Origin: Streptomyces fildesensis
GTDB lineage: Bacteria; Actinomycetota; Actinomycetes; Streptomycetales; Streptomycetaceae
Direction: 5' to 3'
Length of the DNA stretch: 40,011 bases
NCBI RefSeq assembly: GCF_016107395.1
Contig: NZ_JAAIKO010000056.1
Span: 1 to 40,011, forward strand
Shown here: positions 7,971 to 16,845 of the stretch, one piece after another
How the letters are laid out: each line of letters opens with the position of its first letter
How positions within the stretch are numbered: position 1 is the stretch's first letter
Made by a program: the position numbers and the translations under genes
The notes under the pieces: model-generated
The model's database searches: none
What the model was told of the DNA's origin: nothing
Seen by the model: only the letters and a program-made list of their open reading frames with translations

Positions 7971-9431
7971 GTGCCACCCAGTACTCTCGCCCTCACCTCC
8001 CCCGCCGCCCCCTATGAGGGCGACCGCCTCACGTTCCACTGGGCCACCGACACGCCGGACGCCAAGAACTGGGTCGGCGTCTACGACGGCGCCCGTCAGC
8101 CCGGCACCGGCTCCTCGATCGTGTGGAAGTACACACCCGGTGCGTCCGGTGATGTCGTGCTCGACACCTCGACCCTGACCGGCGGCCCCTACACCGCGTA
8201 TCTGCTGGCCAAGGACGGCTACGGCATCCTGGCGCAGACCGCCGCCTTCTCCTTCCGCCCCAAGCCTGCCGCCCCGCGCCCGCACGCCGTCGTCGACGGG
8301 CTCACCACCGGGCCCGTCACCGCCGGCGGCGCGGTCTCCGTCAAACTCGCCGGACTGTGGACACGGCCGGCGGGCACCCCCGCCGGAAGTGCCGTGTTCA
8401 GCCGGACGGGCGGCGACTCCTGGCTCTCCGTCAGCGCCGCCGGTGTCGTCACCGGCACCGCGCCGGCCTCCGCCCCCGCGCGGCCCGGCGTGCTGACCGT
8501 CGCCGTAAAGGACAGCGCCGGCGGCTCCGACACCCTCACCGTGCAGGTCCCGGTGCGCGCCGCCGCGGCCGCCCAGCGGCTGAAGGTGGCGTCCTGGAAC
8601 CTGTGGGACGCGGGCACGCACATCGACGGAGCGCTGGAGAAGCAGCTGCGCACCGTCCTCACCCAGGGCCTGGACGTCGTGGCCCTGCAGGAGACCGGCG
8701 GCACCGCCGCCAAGGCGCTCGCGGACGCGCTGGGCTGGTTCTCGTACCAGTCCCCCGGCAGCCTCGGTGTCGTCAGCCGCTATCCGCTGGGCACCGTGAC
8801 GGCTCCCACCACCGCCCTCCCGGCCGCCGGGGTGGCCATACAACTCGCCGCGGGCCGCACCGTACGGCTGTGGGCCGCGCAGCTCGACGAGAACGGCTAC
8901 GGCCCCTACGCGGCGCAGGACGGCAGAACCGCCGCGCAGATCGAAGCCGCGGAACAGGCGAGTGTCCGTTTCCAGCAGGCGCAGGCGCTGGCCGCCGCGA
9001 TGAAGGCCGATCTGGCCTCCGGAACCCCGGTGGTGCTGGCCGCCGGGCTCGCCTCGCCGTCGCACCTGGACTGGACGGCCGCCACCCGCGCGGCGCACAG
9101 CGGGGTGGGGCCGGTCAACTGGCCGGTCACCGTGGCCCTCAAGCAGGCCGGCCTCATCGACGCCTTCCGGTCCGCGCACCCCGATCCGCTGGCGTCGCCC
9201 GGCAACACGTGGTCGCCGGTGCGCAAGGTGCGCGGCAGCGGCCAGGAGCCGCAGGACCGTATCGACCAGGTCCAGTTCGCCGGCCCGCTGACCCTCCTCG
9301 AGGCGCACACCCTGGTGACCGGCTGGCCGCAGCCCGCACCCGGCACCGCCGGCAACGGCTGGCCGTCCGACTGCGCCGCCGCCGTCGCCACCTTCACCCT
9401 GGCCACCCCGACCCCAGGAGCACACCGATGA
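7971..9431 (+). CDS. Endonuclease/exonuclease/phosphatase-fold protein lacking catalytic residues
   Basis: A 486-residue protein. An Ig-like N-terminal domain (about residues 5-85, containing KNWVGVYDG) is followed by a second beta-rich linker domain and a C-terminal EEP fold (about 205-485). Of the EEP active-site motifs, N210 (ASWNLW), E241 (LQET) and D429/D432 (DRIDQV) are present. The usual GDFN reads A358-G-L-A361 and the usual SDH near the end reads S-D-C468, so three key residues are missing. It may be catalytically dead. GTG at 7971 is chosen because GGAGAGGA (7954-7961) lies 9 nt upstream; a GTG at 7941 is possible. No signal peptide is visible with either start, although its partner is exported. 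The stop overlaps the phospholipase start in ATGA. Confidence 0.8.
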   Translation: MPPSTLALTSPAAPYEGDRLTFHWATDTPDAKNWVGVYDGARQPGTGSSIVWKYTPGASGDVVLDTSTLTGGPYTAYLLAKDGYGILAQTAAFSFRPKPAAPRPHAVVDGLTTGPVTAGGAVSVKLAGLWTRPAGTPAGSAVFSRTGGDSWLSVSAAGVVTGTAPASAPARPGVLTVAVKDSAGGSDTLTVQVPVRAAAAAQRLKVASWNLWDAGTHIDGALEKQLRTVLTQGLDVVALQETGGTAAKALADALGWFSYQSPGSLGVVSRYPLGTVTAPTTALPAAGVAIQLAAGRTVRLWAAQLDENGYGPYAAQDGRTAAQIEAAEQASVRFQQAQALAAAMKADLASGTPVVLAAGLASPSHLDWTAATRAAHSGVGPVNWPVTVALKQAGLIDAFRSAHPDPLASPGNTWSPVRKVRGSGQEPQDRIDQVQFAGPLTLLEAHTLVTGWPQPAPGTAGNGWPSDCAAAVATFTLATPTPGAHR

Positions 9432-11425
9432 CCCCGCTGAGCCGCCGCTCCTTCGTCGGAGCCACCGCCGCCGCGGGCGCGGCCGCCGCCACCGTCGGGC
9501 TGCCCGGCGCCACCGGGACGGCCGCCGCCGCGGCGCCCGTGACCGGTACCGCCGGAGCCACAGCCGCGGCCACCGGCACTCCGGCCGACGTCAAGCACGT
9601 GGTGATCCTCATGCAGGAGAACCGCAGCTTCGACCACTACTTCGGCGCGATGAAGGGGGTGCGCGGCTTCGACGACAAGCAGGGGCTGCTCTTCCCGGGC
9701 GGCGACTCCGTCTTCCGCCAGCCCGACCCTGGCCGCACCGACGGCAACGTGATGCTGCCCTTCCGGATGGACAGCACCAAGTACAACGCCCAGAACGCGG
9801 GCGGTCTCGCCCACGACTGGAGCACCAGCCACCAGGCCATCAACGGCGGCGCCATGAACAAGTGGGTCGCCGCCAAGGGCGAGCGCTCGATGGGCTACTT
9901 CACCCGCGAGGACCTCCCCTACCAGTACGCCCTCGCCGACGCGTTCACCTTGTGCGACGCGTATTTCTGTTCCATGGCCGGGCCCACCGACCCCAACCGC
10001 CTCTACCTGTGGTCGGGTACGGCGGGCCCCGGCAAGGACGGCACCACCGGCCCGTGGATCGACAACACCCCGCTGCCCGAGAACCCGGTCGCGGACTGGA
10101 CGACGTACGCCGAGCGGCTCTCCGCGCACGCGGTGAGCTGGCGCGTCTACCACAACCCGAGTCTCGACGAGCGGTACGGCGACTACGACGACAACGCGCT
10201 CGCCTACTTCTCGCAGTTCCACAAGTTCGCGACGGACGACGCCCGCTACATCAACGCGATGACCAAGTGGGACCTGACCGCCTTCGACCAGCACTGCAAG
10301 GACGGCACCCTGCCGACCGTCTCCTGGCTCGTCGCGCCCTACCTGTTCTGCGAACACCCGGACGCCAGCCCCGACTACGGCGCGCACTACGTCAACACCG
10401 CGCTGCAGTCGCTGATGTCGAACCCCGCGGTGTGGAAGAACACCGTCTTCCTCGTGATGTACGACGAGAACGACGGCTACTTCGACCACGTCATCCCGCC
10501 GACCCCGGAGACCGGCACGGCCGAGGAGTTCGCCCAGGGGCGCCCGATCGGTCTCGGCAACCGGGTGCCGCTGTGGGCGGCCTCGCCCTGGTCGCGCGGC
10601 GGGTACGTCAACTCGCAGGTCTTCGACCACACGTCCGTGCTGCGGTTCCTCGAAGTCGTCACCGGCGTCCAGGAGCCGAACATCTCCGCCTGGCGGCGCT
10701 CCGTCTGCGGCGACCTGACGAGCTGCTTCGACTTCGCCAACCCGGACTACTCGATACCGGCGCTGCCGGACACCGTCGCGCTGATGGCCAAGGCGGACGC
10801 CAACAAGTCGCTGCCCGCGGTGAAACTGCCCGCCACGGGCGCGCAGAGCATGCCGTCCCAGGAGCCGGGAACGCGCCCGCACCGGCCGCTGCCCTACCAC
10901 CCCTGGGCGGACGCCACGGTCGACCGCGCCACCGGCAAGGTCGTCTGCACCCTGTCCAACACCGGCACCACGGGCTTCCACTACACGGTCTACCCCAACA
11001 TCGAGCTGGCGTTCTCCGGCACGCCGTTCACCGTCGCGCCCGGCGCCACCGCCACGTACACCTGGGACGCGTCGCAGACCGACGGCCGCTACGACTTCAC
11101 CGTGCACGGCGCCGACGGCTTCGTCCGCCGCTTCGCGGGCACCGTCGTCCCGGCCGGCCAGGACGATGTGGCGGTCCCCGCCGTACGGGCCACGCTGCGG
11201 GGAACCTCCCTCGCGCTGAAACTCTCCAACGCCGGTAAGGAGCCGGTCCTGTTCACCGTCGCCCCGAACGACTTCGGCGGCGCCGTCAGGACCGCCTGGG
11301 TGGACCCGGGCCACTGCGGTGAGATCCTCTGGCCCACCAGCGGCGGCCGCTACGACATCACCGCCACAGCAGGCACCGGCACCCGCTTCGCCCAGCGCTA
11401 CGCGGGGACGGTGCACCCGGTCTGA
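9428..11425 (+). CDS. Tat-exported phospholipase C (phosphoesterase family)
   Basis: A 665-residue secreted enzyme that would hydrolyse phosphatidylcholine-type or related phosphodiesters outside the cell. It starts with a twin-arginine signal (LSRRSFVGATAA, then an Ala-rich h-region to about residue 45). The phosphoesterase domain (about 55-470) has the HVVILMQENRSFDHYFG opening with the metal-binding Glu-Asn, the MAGPTDPNR segment and YDENDGYFDHVIPP. Two C-terminal beta-sandwich repeats (about 485-575 and 585-665, DUF756 type) complete the usual architecture of bacterial non-haemolytic phospholipase C. AGGAG at 9416-9420 precedes the ATG, which overlaps the stop of the upstream EEP-like gene, so the two proteins are probably made together. 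A hairpin ends the unit. Confidence 0.93.
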   Translation: MTPLSRRSFVGATAAAGAAAATVGLPGATGTAAAAAPVTGTAGATAAATGTPADVKHVVILMQENRSFDHYFGAMKGVRGFDDKQGLLFPGGDSVFRQPDPGRTDGNVMLPFRMDSTKYNAQNAGGLAHDWSTSHQAINGGAMNKWVAAKGERSMGYFTREDLPYQYALADAFTLCDAYFCSMAGPTDPNRLYLWSGTAGPGKDGTTGPWIDNTPLPENPVADWTTYAERLSAHAVSWRVYHNPSLDERYGDYDDNALAYFSQFHKFATDDARYINAMTKWDLTAFDQHCKDGTLPTVSWLVAPYLFCEHPDASPDYGAHYVNTALQSLMSNPAVWKNTVFLVMYDENDGYFDHVIPPTPETGTAEEFAQGRPIGLGNRVPLWAASPWSRGGYVNSQVFDHTSVLRFLEVVTGVQEPNISAWRRSVCGDLTSCFDFANPDYSIPALPDTVALMAKADANKSLPAVKLPATGAQSMPSQEPGTRPHRPLPYHPWADATVDRATGKVVCTLSNTGTTGFHYTVYPNIELAFSGTPFTVAPGATATYTWDASQTDGRYDFTVHGADGFVRRFAGTVVPAGQDDVAVPAVRATLRGTSLALKLSNAGKEPVLFTVAPNDFGGAVRTAWVDPGHCGEILWPTSGGRYDITATAGTGTRFAQRYAGTVHPV

Positions 11426-11466
11426 CCTCGGACGCGACAGCCGGGGCGACAACGGGAAGCGACAGT

Positions 11467-11502
11467 GGGGCGGCCGAAACCGAGTGGCGTTTCGGCCGCC
11501 CC
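11467..11502 (+). terminator. Terminator of the phospholipase operon
   Basis: A perfect 14-bp stem (11467-11480 with 11489-11502) with the 8-nt loop CGAGTGGC, 42 bp after the phospholipase stop. It ends only about 20 nt before the next gene, so the following acetyltransferase must have its own promoter inside or just after the hairpin. Confidence 0.8.
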
Positions 11503-11521
11503 TCGTCGCATGATGTCCGTC

Positions 11522-12010
11522 ATGCTCATCCGAGATGTGACTCCTGACGACTGGCCCGCGATCTGGCCGTTCCTGCAAGGCATCGTGGCCCGGGGTGACA
11601 CGTTCACCTATCCCCGCGATCTGGACGAGGCCACCGCGCGCGACATGTGGATGCTCCAGGCACCCTCGCGCACGGTGGTCGCCGTCAGCGAGGACGGGAC
11701 GGTGCTCGGCACGGCGAAGATGAACCGCAACCACATGGGCGGCTCCGCCCACATCTCCAGCGCGAGCTTCATGGTCGCCCCCGAGCACACCGGGCACGGC
11801 ACCGGCCGGGCGCTGGCCGAGGAGGCGCTCCGTTGGGCGCGCGCCGAGGGGTACCGCGGGATGCAGTTCAACGCGGTCGTCGCGTCGAACGTCCGGGCCG
11901 TGGGGCTGTACGAGTCGCTCGGCTTCGAGGTCCTGGGCACGGTCCCGGAGGGCTTCCTGCATCCGGACGAGGGCTATGTCGGACTCCACATCATGTACCG
12001 GGGGTTGTGA
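11522..12010 (+). CDS. GNAT-family N-acetyltransferase
   Basis: A protein of about 162 residues with the GNAT fold. The acetyl-CoA loop is the segment VAPEHTGHGTGRALAEEAL (about residues 83-101), followed by the beta-5/alpha-4 NAVVASNVRAVGLYESLGFEVLG region. The substrate is unknown. Three ATGs (11510, 11513, 11522) compete and none has a clear ribosome site. The last is preferred because the protein then begins MLIRDVTPDDW as GNAT proteins often do, and a CATGAT box 7 nt upstream could give a leaderless transcript. It overlaps or abuts the next acetyltransferase gene. Confidence 0.85.
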   Translation: MLIRDVTPDDWPAIWPFLQGIVARGDTFTYPRDLDEATARDMWMLQAPSRTVVAVSEDGTVLGTAKMNRNHMGGSAHISSASFMVAPEHTGHGTGRALAEEALRWARAEGYRGMQFNAVVASNVRAVGLYESLGFEVLGTVPEGFLHPDEGYVGLHIMYRGL

Positions 12011-12012
12011 CC

Positions 12013-12828
12013 ATGACGATCGACGAACGCGCCGTCGCGTACCGCGACACCTACAACGAGCAGCTCCGGGCGCGCGGGGTGACGCGCGAGAGGGCGGAAC
12101 GGTCCGGCCCCGTGGTCCGGCAGCTCCTGGCCGGGCACGGCGGGCTCATCACCTACCGCGACCTCGGCGGGCTGGAGGGCGGTGAGCTCGACACGTTCAT
12201 CGCCGCGCAGCGCGACCATTTCGCCGCGCTGGGCGAGGAGGTGGAGTGGAAGTACCACGGCCACGACCTGCCCGCCGACCTCCCGGAGCGCCTGACGGCC
12301 GCCGGGTTCACCGCCGGGGAACGGGAGACGGTACTGGTGGGCGAGGCCGCCCAGCTGGCCGCCGAGCCGGTGCCGCCGCAGGGCGTGACGCTGCGCGAGA
12401 TCACCTCCCGCGCGGATCTGGAGCGGATGCGGGTCATGGAGGAAGCGGTCTGGGGCTACGACCACAGCTGGCTGCCGGACGTCCTGGAGCGGGAGTTGAA
12501 CGGCGAGGGCGACCCGTGTGTCGTGGTGGTCGCCGAGGCGGGGGACGAGGTCGTCTCCGCGGCCTGGATGCGACTGCACCCCGGTACGGAGTTCGCGTCG
12601 CTGTGGGGCGGCTCCACCCTCGCCGCCTGGCGCGGCCGGGGCATCTACCGCGCACTCGTCGCCCACCGCGCCCGGCTCGCCGTGGCGCAGGGGGTGCGCT
12701 ACCTCCAGGTCGACGCGACCGACGACAGCCGCCCGATCCTGGCCCGGCTGGGTCTGCTGCCGGTCACCACCACGACGCCGTACGTCTGGAAGCCCGCAGC
12801 GGAGCCGCAGGAGAGTCCCGCCGGCTGA
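12013..12828 (+). CDS. GNAT-family acetyltransferase with extra N-terminal domain
   Basis: A protein of about 271 residues. The N-terminal half (about 1-115) has no motif I can name. The C-terminal half (about 120-265) is a GNAT domain with VVVAEAGDEVVSAAWM strands, the pyrophosphate loop LAAWRGRGIYRALVAHR and the final strand VDATDDSRPILARLGL. Start choice lies between GTG 12007, which overlaps the stop of the upstream gene as GTGA, and ATG 12013 two codons later; both imply coupling to the first acetyltransferase. The substrate is unknown. Confidence 0.85.
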   Translation: MTIDERAVAYRDTYNEQLRARGVTRERAERSGPVVRQLLAGHGGLITYRDLGGLEGGELDTFIAAQRDHFAALGEEVEWKYHGHDLPADLPERLTAAGFTAGERETVLVGEAAQLAAEPVPPQGVTLREITSRADLERMRVMEEAVWGYDHSWLPDVLERELNGEGDPCVVVVAEAGDEVVSAAWMRLHPGTEFASLWGGSTLAAWRGRGIYRALVAHRARLAVAQGVRYLQVDATDDSRPILARLGLLPVTTTTPYVWKPAAEPQESPAG

Positions 12829-12934
12829 CTCCGGGACTGCTGAAACGTTCTTGAGCCGTCCCCGATAGCGCCCTGGGAACCTCACCGGACACACTGGCCG
12901 CGCCCCCGCCCGGCCCTGCCCCGGAGGAGGTCCC

Positions 12935-14431
12935 ATGGCGGCTCCCACCACGACGGCCACTGCGGGAGAGGAGACCGCCGGGCCTCTCGGCGGCACTTTC
13001 CTGGGAAGGCCCCGCTGGTTCACCACGCTCTTCGGCCTGGACATGTGGGAGCGCTTCAGCTTCTACGGGATGGCCGCGATCCTCTTCCTCTACGCCTCGG
13101 CCACCAAGGCCGAAGGCGGTCTCGGCCTGTCCGAGGACACCGCCACCGCGCTGTTCGGCGTCTATCTGGCGTCGGTCTTCCTCGCCTCGGTCCCCGGTGG
13201 CTGGCTGGGCGACCGGATCCTCGGCGCGCGCCGGGCCACGCTGTACGGCGGTGTCCTCATCGCCCTCGGCCACTGCTCGATGGCGCTGCCCGCGGTGCCG
13301 TCCGTCTACGTCGGCATGGCCCTGATCGCCGCCGGCACCGGGCTGCTCAAGCCGAACCTGGCCACGGTGCTGGCCGCCTGCTACGCCCGTGACTCGCGGG
13401 CCGAACGGGATGCCGGATTCGCGATCTTCTACATGAGCATCCAGGTCAGCGCGGTCGCCGCGCCCATCGTGTGCGGCGCGCTCGGCGAGTCCGTCGACTG
13501 GCACCTGGGCTTCGGCGCCGCAGCCGTCGGGATGATCCTCGGACTGGCCCAGTTCCTGCGCGGCACCAAGTACTTCGGGGAGATAGGGCAGCGACCGGAG
13601 AGGCCCGCGAGTGCGGAGGAGTGGCGCCGGGTGAAGCGGCGCACCGCCGCCGCCCTGACGGTGCTGACCGTGCTGTACGGCGCGGACGCCGCCGCCGGCA
13701 CCTTCGATCTGCGCCATGTGCTGGCACTGGGCGGGCTGTTGTCCATCGTCCTGCCGGTGGTCTGCTTCCGCCGGCTGCTGCGCAATCCGGTGGTGACGGC
13801 GCAGGAGCGGGAGCGGATCCGGTCCTACATCTGGCTGTTCCTGTCGGCCGCGTTCTTCTGGATGCTCTACATCCAGGGCGGCACCGTGCTCAGCCTGTTC
13901 GCGAAGGTCGGCACGGACCGGACGATCGGCGGCTTCACGGTGCCGGCCAGCTGGTTCCAGGCGGTGGTGCCGCTGTTCATCCTCGCCGCCGCACCGGTCT
14001 CCGCCTGGCTGTGGGTCCGGCTGGGCGACCGGCTCGGCGCACCCGCCAAGTTCGGCATCGGGCTGGGGCTGATGGGCCTGAGCCTGCTGCTGATGGCACT
14101 GGCGACGGTGGTCGGCTCCGACGGCCATCTGGTGTCGCCGCTGTGGCTGATCGTGGCGTACGCACTACAGGCGTGCGGCGAGGTGGCGCTCGCCCCGGTG
14201 GGCATGAGCGTCACCACCGAGGTGGCGCCCAGGACCTTCGTCAGCCAGATGATCGGCCTCTTCTGGCTCGCGGCGGCCCTCGGCGCGGGCGTCGGCGGGC
14301 ACGCCGTGCAGCTGTCCAAGACCAGCACTCCGGGCGCGGGTTACTACCTGGCGCTGGGCATCCCGGCGCTGCTCGCCGGCGCCGCGCTCATCCTCGGCAG
14401 CCGGCGGCTCCGCGCCCGCCTGGGGGTATGA
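12935..14431 (+). CDS. POT-family proton-coupled peptide transporter
   Basis: A 498-residue major-facilitator protein with about 14 membrane helices. The POT/PTR signature is visible: FGLDMWERFSFYGMAAILFLY in helix 1 (the ExxERFxYY-type motif, here WERFSFYG), GGWLGDRILGARRATLYGG between helices 2 and 3, and GTGLLKPN in helix 4. It imports di- and tripeptides with protons. The ATG at 12935 follows GGAGGAGG at 12923-12930. It is convergent with the TMEM175 gene only 19 bp away. No regulatory palindrome of the purine type lies upstream. Confidence 0.92.
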   Translation: MAAPTTTATAGEETAGPLGGTFLGRPRWFTTLFGLDMWERFSFYGMAAILFLYASATKAEGGLGLSEDTATALFGVYLASVFLASVPGGWLGDRILGARRATLYGGVLIALGHCSMALPAVPSVYVGMALIAAGTGLLKPNLATVLAACYARDSRAERDAGFAIFYMSIQVSAVAAPIVCGALGESVDWHLGFGAAAVGMILGLAQFLRGTKYFGEIGQRPERPASAEEWRRVKRRTAAALTVLTVLYGADAAAGTFDLRHVLALGGLLSIVLPVVCFRRLLRNPVVTAQERERIRSYIWLFLSAAFFWMLYIQGGTVLSLFAKVGTDRTIGGFTVPASWFQAVVPLFILAAAPVSAWLWVRLGDRLGAPAKFGIGLGLMGLSLLLMALATVVGSDGHLVSPLWLIVAYALQACGEVALAPVGMSVTTEVAPRTFVSQMIGLFWLAAALGAGVGGHAVQLSKTSTPGAGYYLALGIPALLAGAALILGSRRLRARLGV

Positions 14432-14449
14432 CGGCCGGCCGGGGCCGGC

Positions 14450-15085
14450 TCACCCGTCGGTCCCGGCCGGTTCCGGCGCCTGCCCGCGGGTCGGCACCGG
14501 CACCTGGTTGAAGGCGTAGTAGATGGCCAGCAGCCCGTGCACGGCCAGGGTGAGCGGTGCCGAGACAAAGGCCAGTCCGACGGCGATCGGGTAGACGACC
14601 GAACCGACCGCGAACCGCATCCTGGTGGCGCGGGCGGCCGCCACGTCGACCCGCTCGTCGAAGAGATGGCCGCGCTTGGTCAGATACCACCACATCGCCT
14701 GGAAGGTGAGGGCGTACGCGACCATGAAGCCGCTGTAGACGACGGCGGCGGCATGGGACGCGGCGTCACCGCCCCGCAGGTACTCGGCCATCAGGGCGGC
14801 GGGCCAGGGCAGCGCCGCGACGCACATCAGCATCAGCAGATTGAGGAAGAGCAGCACCCGGTCCACCCGGGCGATGAAGCCGAAGACCCTGTGGTGGTTG
14901 ACCCACATGATGCCGATGACCAGGAATGTCACCGCGTAGGCGGCGTACGACGGCCACATCTCGCCGAGTGCGGACCACAGGTGGTCCCCCGCGTGCGGCG
15001 GGACCTTGATCTCCAGGACCAGCAGCGTGATCGCGATGGCGAACACACCGTCGCTGAACGCCTCGACCCGACCCGACTCATTCAT
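14450..15085 (-). CDS. TMEM175-type (DUF1211) integral membrane channel protein
   Basis: A 211-residue protein with six predicted membrane helices. The N-terminus GRVEAFSDGVFAIAITLLVL carries the family's RxxxFSD signature in helix 1. Bacterial members of this family form potassium-permeable tetrameric channels; that role is by homology. The ATG at 15085 is chosen over an upstream opening because GGAGGGGG lies at 15093-15099 and the family starts just before the FSD helix. The C-terminus is proline-rich and hydrophilic. It is convergent with the peptide transporter. Confidence 0.9.
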   Translation of the reverse strand: MNESGRVEAFSDGVFAIAITLLVLEIKVPPHAGDHLWSALGEMWPSYAAYAVTFLVIGIMWVNHHRVFGFIARVDRVLLFLNLLMLMCVAALPWPAALMAEYLRGGDAASHAAAVVYSGFMVAYALTFQAMWWYLTKRGHLFDERVDVAAARATRMRFAVGSVVYPIAVGLAFVSAPLTLAVHGLLAIYYAFNQVPVPTRGQAPEPAGTDG

Positions 15086-15128
15086 TCCCGTCCCCCTCCG
15101 TGTGCCGTGACCGGCACATCCTGACACG

Positions 15129-15162
15129 CGGAGGGGCGGCCCGGGATCAAGCTGCCCCTCCG
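15129..15162 (-). terminator. Terminator of the purine permease gene
   Basis: A stem of 12 positions (15129-15140 with 15151-15162, one mismatch on the transcribed strand) with a 10-nt loop, starting 14 bp beyond the minus-strand permease stop. Confidence 0.65.
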
Positions 15163-15175
15163 TTCGCGCAGAGCG

Positions 15176-16600
15176 TCAGTGAACGGGCAACGCCCTTGCT
15201 GCGTCGGCCTGTTGATCACCGACACCGGAATCGGCACCGGCGCCGTTCCCCTCGCCCGGGGCTTCCGCGCCGGGCTTGCGGCCCAGGTGGTTGAAGGCGA
15301 GGTTGAGGACGACCGCGACCAGGCATCCGGTGCTGATGCCGGAGTCGAGGATGATCTTCAGGTGGTCGTTGAAGTGCTCGTAGAAGGTGTTCGAGACGAC
15401 CGGGATGACGCCGACGCCGACCGACGTGGCGACGATGAGCAGGTTGTTGCCGTCGGAGAGGTCCGCCTCGGTGAGGGTCTTGATGCCGCTGGCCGCGACC
15501 GAGCCGAAGAGCACGATGCCGGCGCCGCCCAGCACCGGCTGCGGCACCAGGGCGATCACGGAGGCCAGCGCGGGACACAGGCCGAGCAGGATGAGGATGC
15601 CGCCCGCCGCCGCGACGACGAAGCGGCTGCGGACCTTGGTGATCGCGACGAGGCCGATGTTCTGCGCGAAGGCGCTGGCCATGAAGCCGTTGAAGACCGG
15701 GCTGAGGGCCGAGCCGAGCGCGTCGGCGCGGATGCCGGCGGCGAGCATCTTCTCGTCGGCCGGCTTGTCCACGATCTTGCCGAGGGCCAGGATGTCGGCG
15801 GTCGACTCCGTCATGCAGACCAGCATGACCACGCACATGGAGATGATCGCCGCGATCTGGAACTCGGGCGCTCCGAAGTGGAACGGATCGGGGAAGCCGA
15901 CCAGTCCCGCGTCCTTGATGGGGCTGAAGTCCGACTTGCCCAACGGAATGGCGAGCAGGGTGCCCAGCACCAGGCCGATGAGGATGACGATCTGCTGCAG
16001 GAAGCCGGTGAGCACCCGGCGCAGCACCAGGACGATGGCGAGCGTCGCGCCGGCGAGCGCGATGTTGGACACCGACGCGTAGCCGGGTGCGCCGGGCACC
16101 CCGCCCTGCGACCAGTTGATGGCGACCGGGAGCAGGGAGAGCCCGATCAGGGTGATCACCGAGCCGGTGACGACCGGCGGGAAGAAGCGGACGAGTTTGC
16201 AGAAGTAGGGGGCGAGGACGAACCCCAGCACTCCCGCGACGATCACCGCTCCGTAAATGACGGGCAGCGCGTGGCCGGGCGCCGCCGACTTGCCGATGGC
16301 GAGCATCGGGGCCACTCCGGCGAACGAGACGCCGTTGACGAAGGGCAGCCGGGCGCCGATCTTCCAGATGCCGAGGGTCTGCAGCAGGGTGGCGAGGCCC
16401 GCGGTGAAGAGGCTGGCCCCCATGAGGAAGGTGATGTCGGCGGTGGAGAGTCCTATGCCCGCGCCGACGACAAGGGGCGGCGCCACCACCCCCGCGTACA
16501 TGGCGGCCACGTGCTGCAGGCCGCTGGTGATGAGCTTGCCCGGGGGCAAGGACTGGTCCACGGGATGTACCGAATCCGGTGCCACGGATTGAGCGACCAC
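15176..16600 (-). CDS. NCS2-family purine (xanthine/urate) permease
   Basis: A 474-residue nucleobase:cation symporter with about 12-14 membrane segments. Family markers are QHVAAMYAGVVAPPLVVG in helix 1, MTESTADILALG in helix 8, and the NCS2 signature with QNIGLVAITKVRSR (about residue 315). The QNxGxxxxTxxxSR form is typical of xanthine and urate carriers rather than uracil carriers, which fits its neighbours, but the exact substrate is an inference. GTG at 16600 follows AGGAGG (plus 16605-16610). It is transcribed in the same direction as the deaminase and urate genes upstream of it but has its own 5' region and terminator. Confidence 0.93.
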   Translation of the reverse strand: MVAQSVAPDSVHPVDQSLPPGKLITSGLQHVAAMYAGVVAPPLVVGAGIGLSTADITFLMGASLFTAGLATLLQTLGIWKIGARLPFVNGVSFAGVAPMLAIGKSAAPGHALPVIYGAVIVAGVLGFVLAPYFCKLVRFFPPVVTGSVITLIGLSLLPVAINWSQGGVPGAPGYASVSNIALAGATLAIVLVLRRVLTGFLQQIVILIGLVLGTLLAIPLGKSDFSPIKDAGLVGFPDPFHFGAPEFQIAAIISMCVVMLVCMTESTADILALGKIVDKPADEKMLAAGIRADALGSALSPVFNGFMASAFAQNIGLVAITKVRSRFVVAAAGGILILLGLCPALASVIALVPQPVLGGAGIVLFGSVAASGIKTLTEADLSDGNNLLIVATSVGVGVIPVVSNTFYEHFNDHLKIILDSGISTGCLVAVVLNLAFNHLGRKPGAEAPGEGNGAGADSGVGDQQADAARALPVH

Positions 16601-16732
16601 GGTTCCTCCTGTCGGTTACGCGATGTGCGCACTGCGGGTTTCAGGGAGGTGCATGTACGGGCCTTGCCATCAAGCGGAGGGGTATGTACAGCGGTTCTTC
16701 GTCAATGTGCGGATATGTGCGGGTACACAAAA
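16601..16732 (-). promoter_or_regulatory. 5' region of the purine permease gene with repeated ATGTGCGG
   Basis: This stretch before the permease start holds ATGTGCGG at 16705-16712 and 16715-16722 (a 10-bp step) and a third partial copy, ATGTGCGC, at 16623-16630. On the minus strand TTGACG (plus 16699-16704) could be a -35, but no good -10 at 16-18 bp follows, so the promoter is not fixed. Neither purine-regulon palindrome is present here. Confidence 0.3.
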
Positions 16733-16784
16733 CGCCGCCCCCGGGGATCCGGGACCGACCGTGGTCCACGGGCCGGGGGCGGCG
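16733..16784 (-). terminator. Second hairpin downstream of the deaminase gene
   Basis: A 12-bp perfect stem (16733-16744 with 16773-16784) encloses 28 nt that can form an inner hairpin. It lies 32 bp beyond the first terminator on the minus strand, upstream of the permease. It may be a backup terminator or part of the permease leader region. Confidence 0.5.
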
Positions 16785-16816
16785 CTGCCGGGTCCGCGCG
16801 AACGCGGGACCGGCGG

Positions 16817-16845
16817 CCGGTCAGGGGCCGTCCCTCCCTGACCGG
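16817..16845 (-). terminator. Terminator of the 8-oxoguanine deaminase gene
   Basis: A perfect 10-bp stem (16817-16826 with 16836-16845), loop of 9 nt, 18 bp past the minus-strand stop at 16864. Confidence 0.75.

Noticed and set aside
8357..9427. A very long open frame (1022 codons) that includes the phospholipase gene
   Set aside because: The part before 9428 is another frame of the EEP-like gene, with composition typical of a GC-rich shadow. The true start is the ATG at 9428 with AGGAG and a Tat signal.
8906..11989. A 1027-codon minus-strand open frame antisense to the phospholipase and EEP genes
   Set aside because: Low-complexity Arg/Gly/Ala/Val-rich translation with no motif, explained by the codon bias of the plus-strand genes.
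16733..16784. Possible purine riboswitch before the permease
   Set aside because: The hairpins lack the three-way junction and conserved loop bases of known purine or xanthine aptamers and lie close behind a normal terminator. I list them only as terminator-like.
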